Origin: Thermoanaerobaculia bacterium | GTDB lineage: Bacteria > Acidobacteriota > Thermoanaerobaculia > Multivoradales > JAHEKO01 | Direction: 5' to 3' | NCBI GenBank assembly: GCA_945787635.1 | Contig: CALZIK010000068.1 | Coordinates: 1-54,922 of the forward strand | Length of the DNA stretch: 54,922 bases | Part shown: positions 51,043 through 54,922 of the stretch, piece by piece | How the letters are laid out: the number at the start of each line of letters is the position of its first letter | Position numbering within the stretch: position 1 is the stretch's first letter | The notes under the pieces: model-generated | What the model was told of the DNA's origin: nothing | What the model saw: only the letters and a program-made list of their open reading frames with translations | Databases searched by the model: none | Position numbers and translations under genes: made by a program

Positions 51043-53724
51043 CTAGCCTTTCCAGGGGTCCGGCCGCTCGGTTCCGATCTCGTACCTGGCGAGCGCTTCG
51101 GCGACCCGTTCGCGCTCGACGACGCCCTCGTCGGCCATGACCTTGAGAGTCGCCACCACCACGTGCCGCCGATCGACCTCGAAGTAGTCGCGAAGGCGCT
51201 CGCGGGTGTCGCTGCGACCGAAGCCATCGGTACCGAGGGTGAGGTAGCGCCGAGGGACAAACGGGCGAATCTGCTCGGCCACCGAACGCACATAGTCGGT
51301 CGACGCGACCACCGGGCCCTCGGTTGGAGCGAGCGATGACTCGACGTAGCTCTTGCGCGGAGTCTCCAGCGGATGCAGACGGTTCCAACGCTCCGCTTCG
51401 AGGCCGTCCCGCCTGAGCTCGTTGAAGCTCGGTACGCTCCAGATGTCGGCGGCGACGCCGAAATCCGCTCGTAGAAGCTCTGCCGCGGCTTCGACCTCGC
51501 GCAGAATCGCGCCGGAGCCGAGAAGCTGCGCCCGCGGCGCGTCACCCGGAGCCTCGGCCGCGCGCAGTCGGTACATCCCCTTGCGAATGCCCTCCTCGGC
51601 TCCCTCGGGCAGTGCTCCGTGCGGATAGTTCTCGTTGAGCACGGTGATGTAGTAGAAGGTGTCTTCGTTCTCGGCATACATCCGTCGCAGACCGTCCTGC
51701 ACGATCACCGCGAGCTCGTAGCCGTAGGTCGGGTCGTAGGCGCGGCAGGTCGGGACCGTCGAGGCAATCAGGTGGCTGTGTCCATCCTGATGTTGCAGGC
51801 CTTCGCCGTTCAGCGTGGTGCGCCCCGAGGTCGCTCCCATGAGGAACCCGCGAGCGCGGATGTCGGCGGCCTGCCAGATGAGATCGCCTACCCGCTGGAA
51901 TCCGAACATCGAGTAGAAAATAAAAAACGGAATCATGTGGAGGCCGTGGTTGGCGTACGAGGTGCCAGCGGCGGTCCAGGAGCACAGCGACCCGGCCTCG
52001 GAGATTCCTTCCTGCAGAATCTGACCGTGTTTTTCCTCGCGATAGTAGGCGAGCTGGTCGCGATCCTCGGGCGTGTAGAGCTGGCCGGTGGGAGCATAGA
52101 TTCCGACCTGGCGGAACATGCCCTCCATGCCGAACGTTCGCGCTTCGTCCGCGACGATCGGTACCACGCGATCCTTGATCTTCTTGTCCCTGGTCAGGGA
52201 CATCAGGATTCGCACGAAGGCCATGGTGGTCGACAGCTCCCGCTCGCCGCTGCCCTCGAGGAGAACGCTCAGGCTGGAAAGCTCGGGCACCTCGAGCGCG
52301 GAGGCCCGGACGTTACGGACCGGAAGATACCCACCGAGGGCTTCGCGCCGCTCTCTCAAGTAGCGAATCGGAGCGCTGTCCTCGGCCGGCTTGTAGAACG
52401 GCAGCTCGTCGAGCTGCTCTTCGGTGATCGGAATGTTGAAGCGGTCCCTGAAGTGACGCAGCGATTCCTCGCCGATCTTCTTCTGCTGGTGGGTGATGTT
52501 CTGGCCTTCACCGGCCTCTCCCATGCCGTAGCCCTTGACCGTCTTGGCCAGGATCACCGTCGGTTGCCCCGTGTGGGCCACCGCTGCGGCGTAGGCGGCG
52601 TACACTTTCTGGGGATCGTGCCCACCTCGCTTGAGTCTCCACAGATCCTGGTCGGACATGTCGGCGACCATCTCTTTCAGCTCGGGATACTTGCCGAAGA
52701 AATGCTCGCGCACGAAGCCGCCGTCGTTCGCCGCGTAGGTCTGGTACTCGCCGTCCACGACCTCTTCCATGCGCTGGCGCAACAGACCCGACGGATCGCG
52801 TGCGATCAGGGGATCCCAGTTCGAGCCCCAGACCACTTTGATGACGTTCCAGCCGGCGCCGCGAAACACCGCCTCGAGCTCCTGGATAATCTTGCCGTTG
52901 CCACGCACCGGACCGTCGAGCCGCTGCAGGTTGCAGTTGATGACGAAGATCAGGTTGTCGAGCTTCTCGCGGGTCGCGAGCGAGATCGCGCCCAGCGACT
53001 CGGGCTCGTCCATCTCGCCGTCGCCGAGAAACGCCCACACCTTGCGACCCTCTGTCTCGACCAGGCCTCGGTTGTGAAGGTACTTCATGAACCGGGCCTG
53101 ATAGATCGCGGAGATCGAGTTCAGGCCCATCGAAACCGTCGGAAACTGCCAGAAGCCGGGCATCAGCCACGGGTGCGGATACGAGGACAGGCCTTTGCCA
53201 CCGACCTCTTCTCGGAAGTGGTCGAGCTGGTCTTCGCTGAGCCGGCCCTCTAAAAACGCCCGGGCGTAGACGCCCGGGGAGCTGTGGCCCTGAAACATCA
53301 CCAGATCCCCGCCGTGTGCGTCGGTAGGCGCTCGGAAGAAGTGATTGAAGCCGACCTCGAAGAGATTGGCCACCGACTGGTAGGTGGCGATGTGGCCGCC
53401 CAACCCCCCCGCCTTTCGATTCGCGCGCACCACCATCGCCATCGCGTTCCAGCGGATGATCGACTTGAGCCGGCGCTCGAGAGACGGATCGCCGGGTCGC
53501 TGCGCCTCCTGATGCGGAGGAATGGTGTTGATATAGGCGGTCGTGGCGTTGAAGGGAAGATAGGCCCCGGTGCGGCGGGCTTTTTCGACCAGTGCCTCGA
53601 TCAGATAGTGCGCCCGCTCGGGCCCGTCCCGCTCGATGACCTCGGCCAAAGCCTCCTTCCACTCGCGCGTCTCTTGCGGGTCGATGTCGTGCGGAGACGG
53701 TTGCGTCTCGGGTTCCAGTGCCAT
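51043..53724 (-). CDS. aceE: Pyruvate dehydrogenase E1, homodimeric type
   Basis: 893 residues from ATG 53724, normal length for the AceE family. HYLIEALVEKARRTGAYLPF and YINTIPPHQEAQRPGD open the family region. The ThDP motif is FLGDGEMDEPESLGAISLAT with NLIFVINCNLQRLDGPVRGN; FHHFFR-like and GKGLSSYPHPWLMPGFWQFP are also typical. It decarboxylates pyruvate and acetylates the E2 lipoyl group. Only 13 bases separate it from aceF, so it leads the aceE-aceF-lpdA operon. A plausible sigma-70-type promoter lies upstream. Confidence 0.96.
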   Translation of the reverse strand: MALEPETQPSPHDIDPQETREWKEALAEVIERDGPERAHYLIEALVEKARRTGAYLPFNATTAYINTIPPHQEAQRPGDPSLERRLKSIIRWNAMAMVVRANRKAGGLGGHIATYQSVANLFEVGFNHFFRAPTDAHGGDLVMFQGHSSPGVYARAFLEGRLSEDQLDHFREEVGGKGLSSYPHPWLMPGFWQFPTVSMGLNSISAIYQARFMKYLHNRGLVETEGRKVWAFLGDGEMDEPESLGAISLATREKLDNLIFVINCNLQRLDGPVRGNGKIIQELEAVFRGAGWNVIKVVWGSNWDPLIARDPSGLLRQRMEEVVDGEYQTYAANDGGFVREHFFGKYPELKEMVADMSDQDLWRLKRGGHDPQKVYAAYAAAVAHTGQPTVILAKTVKGYGMGEAGEGQNITHQQKKIGEESLRHFRDRFNIPITEEQLDELPFYKPAEDSAPIRYLRERREALGGYLPVRNVRASALEVPELSSLSVLLEGSGERELSTTMAFVRILMSLTRDKKIKDRVVPIVADEARTFGMEGMFRQVGIYAPTGQLYTPEDRDQLAYYREEKHGQILQEGISEAGSLCSWTAAGTSYANHGLHMIPFFIFYSMFGFQRVGDLIWQAADIRARGFLMGATSGRTTLNGEGLQHQDGHSHLIASTVPTCRAYDPTYGYELAVIVQDGLRRMYAENEDTFYYITVLNENYPHGALPEGAEEGIRKGMYRLRAAEAPGDAPRAQLLGSGAILREVEAAAELLRADFGVAADIWSVPSFNELRRDGLEAERWNRLHPLETPRKSYVESSLAPTEGPVVASTDYVRSVAEQIRPFVPRRYLTLGTDGFGRSDTRERLRDYFEVDRRHVVVATLKVMADEGVVERERVAEALARYEIGTERPDPWKG

Positions 53725-53759
53725 GCTGCTCTCCTGGGTTCCGTGGGGGATCCGGAGGC

Positions 53760-53786
53760 ATTCTACTGCGGTTCTCGGTGGTTCAA
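53760..53786 (-). promoter_or_regulatory. aceE: Likely aceE promoter
   Basis: On the minus strand TTGAAC (53786-53781) and TAGAAT (53765-53760) are separated by 15 bases, about 36 bases before the aceE ATG. Good matches to -35/-10 boxes, though the spacing is two bases short. Confidence 0.45.
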
Positions 53787-53821
53787 AAACCGATCGCTCG
53801 TTCTTTTTTGTGTGCCCCTCC

Positions 53822-53844
53822 CTTCGCGTACACAGATCGCGAAG
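53822..53844. terminator. Hairpin after the sialidase-like gene
   Basis: CTTCGCG (53822-53828) and CGCGAAG (53838-53844) form a 7-bp stem with a 9-base loop, just after the stop of the sialidase-like gene and before the aceE promoter. No T-run follows on the minus strand, so termination strength is uncertain. Confidence 0.4.
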
Positions 53845-53854
53845 AGAGCCCAGA

Positions 53855-54922
53855 CTACAGAGCCCGGACGTGAACCCTGGATGCAGCGCGATCCTCGCCG
53901 ACCTCGACCCAGGCCAGATAGAGGACGTCGCCGACGGCCTCGAGGATCGGAAATCCGCTCGCGCGTGCGGGGCTGGTCTGGGCCACGACGCGGCGCGGTG
54001 CCGACGAACCACCGGCGCCCACCCGCTGCAGCCGGATCTCGGCGTGGTCGCCGGTCTGCGCCACCCAGCTCACCCGCGCCGAGCCGTCGGCCTCCAGAAC
54101 GACATCCACCCGTCCCAGGACCAGGCTGCCTTCGACCGCGGCGTCGACGACCACGGGCTCCTGGAAGCTCGCGCCCGAATCGTCCGAAAACGCGACCAGG
54201 ACCTTCGGCTCGCCGTTCGACGCGGTGAACCAGGCCACCGCTACCTCGTCCCCGCGGGCATCGATCGCAGGACCGTTGACCGGGCAGCCTTCGATCCGCC
54301 ACTCGTCCGCATGCACCGGCGCCGGCTCGGTCCAGCCCGATACCAGGCTGCGCACTGCGAAAACGTCTCGGACCTCTAGCTCCGATCGGTCACGATAGAC
54401 CACGATCGGGCCCTCGTCGGTCACGGCGGCATCCGTGCCGCAGCACTCGCAGACGCGGGCATCCACGATCTCCTCGACTCGGTTCGCCTCACCTACGCGA
54501 GCGCTACGAAGCGCCATCGGCCGATCGTCCAGCATCTCCCGGCCGTCGAGCCAAAAGGCCCTCGCGCCCTCACCCTCCGGAACCAACGCGACGAAGCCGT
54601 GCTCGGTCGGCGTATCGTCGGAATTGAGCCTGCCCATCGCTTCCCAGGTCCGGCCGCGATCGATCGATCGGGCCAAGAAGACGGAGTAGGCATAGGTGTG
54701 CGCCGCCGTCTTGGCCAGCCAATGGGCGTACAAGGTCCCGTCGCCGGCTTCGACCAGTTCCGGGAAGTCGGCCCAGTTGGCGAAAAAGTCTCCGCCTTCG
54801 GCGATCGAAATCGCCTCGGACCAACCCTCGGGGCCGAGCGCCGCAAAGCGGAGTCGGTGGCCGCCGGCACCCGAGGCGAGCGCCGCGGGCTCGAGCCAGG
54901 TCGCCGCGAGGCGGCCACCCAC
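53855..54922 (-). CDS. Sialidase/BNR-repeat-like protein, N-terminally incomplete
   Basis: The frame is open from the right edge of the window to 53855 (355 residues present). It contains repeated beta-propeller blades with the sialidase Asp-box pattern S.D.G.TW: ARSIDRGRTWEAMGRL and AFSDDSGASFQEPVVV are clear. VCECCGTDAAVTDEGPIVVY holds three cysteines. This fits exo-alpha-sialidase-like or BNR-repeat proteins, many of which are non-enzymatic propellers in secreted proteins. The N terminus, including any signal peptide, lies outside the window. Function beyond the fold is not supported. Confidence 0.7.
   Translation of the reverse strand: MGGRLAATWLEPAALASGAGGHRLRFAALGPEGWSEAISIAEGGDFFANWADFPELVEAGDGTLYAHWLAKTAAHTYAYSVFLARSIDRGRTWEAMGRLNSDDTPTEHGFVALVPEGEGARAFWLDGREMLDDRPMALRSARVGEANRVEEIVDARVCECCGTDAAVTDEGPIVVYRDRSELEVRDVFAVRSLVSGWTEPAPVHADEWRIEGCPVNGPAIDARGDEVAVAWFTASNGEPKVLVAFSDDSGASFQEPVVVDAAVEGSLVLGRVDVVLEADGSARVSWVAQTGDHAEIRLQRVGAGGSSAPRRVVAQTSPARASGFPILEAVGDVLYLAWVEVGEDRAASRVHVRAL

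Noticed and set aside
1-54922. CRISPR array or insertion sequence with terminal repeats
   Set aside because: No regularly spaced repeats of 23-40 bases and no transposase gene were seen; the repeats found are tRNA-linked modules and aptamers.

Overview
The window is high-GC bacterial DNA. Tat-type NapA, a TonB, outer-membrane and lipoprotein-type secreted proteins and many periplasmic domains indicate a Gram-negative cell. Several families here (CRTAC1-type FG-GAP/ASPIC proteins, DUF1566 and peptidase-S74 surface proteins, PA14-bearing GT-C glycosyltransferases, an extended Hfq-like protein) recur in environmental Acidobacteriota, so Thermoanaerobaculia-like Acidobacteriota is my best guess. 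No rRNA or marker phylogeny supports this, so treat the taxonomy as an inference.

Layout. 1-8281: tRNA-Ser(GCU), a DoxX-like protein, transketolase, a TonB-type protein, an EEP-fold phosphodiesterase, a Cys-rich Crp/Fnr regulator divergent from a secreted DUF4038 glycosidase-like protein, and an Asp/Glu racemase. 8349-22159: an envelope-glycan region. It holds a fused glutaminase/PP-loop sugar amidotransferase, a Wzx-type flippase, a GT-C glycosyltransferase with a duplicated C-terminal module, a GT2/DUF2304 pair, and two paralogous PA14-GT-C proteins flanking an M49-like metallopeptidase. 22230-25637: a small ferredoxin-like protein, a methyltransferase and a CRTAC1 protein.

25781-32019: a decayed mobile-element array at tRNA-Ser(UGA). 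One intact tRNA gene is followed by three partial copies of its 3' half, and each copy is linked to a conserved pair of GTGTGCCA-like direct repeats. The segments between them carry a truncated tyrosine recombinase, two copies of a GEMM-I (cyclic di-GMP type) riboswitch, a riboswitch-led DUF1566 surface protein, other secreted proteins including a peptidase-S74 protein, a STAS-like protein and an orphan HicB-like protein. This is the most unusual part of the window.

32089-46412 and onward: napDAB (periplasmic nitrate reductase) with a sensor kinase upstream; serS; a tightly coupled ricT/hfq-like/pdxA string; purD; an outer-membrane beta-barrel protein; a MauG-like di-haem protein with a TPR protein; a TrmH-type methyltransferase; a BI-1 family membrane protein; msrA. 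47853-53724: the pyruvate dehydrogenase operon aceE-aceF-lpd, whose E3 carries its own lipoyl domain. A sialidase/BNR-like protein runs off the right edge.

The core genes (tkt, PDH, purD, pdxA, serS) look like ordinary chromosomal housekeeping genes. The accessory content is aimed at the cell surface: glycan assembly, secreted adhesin-like proteins and second-messenger control of one of them.
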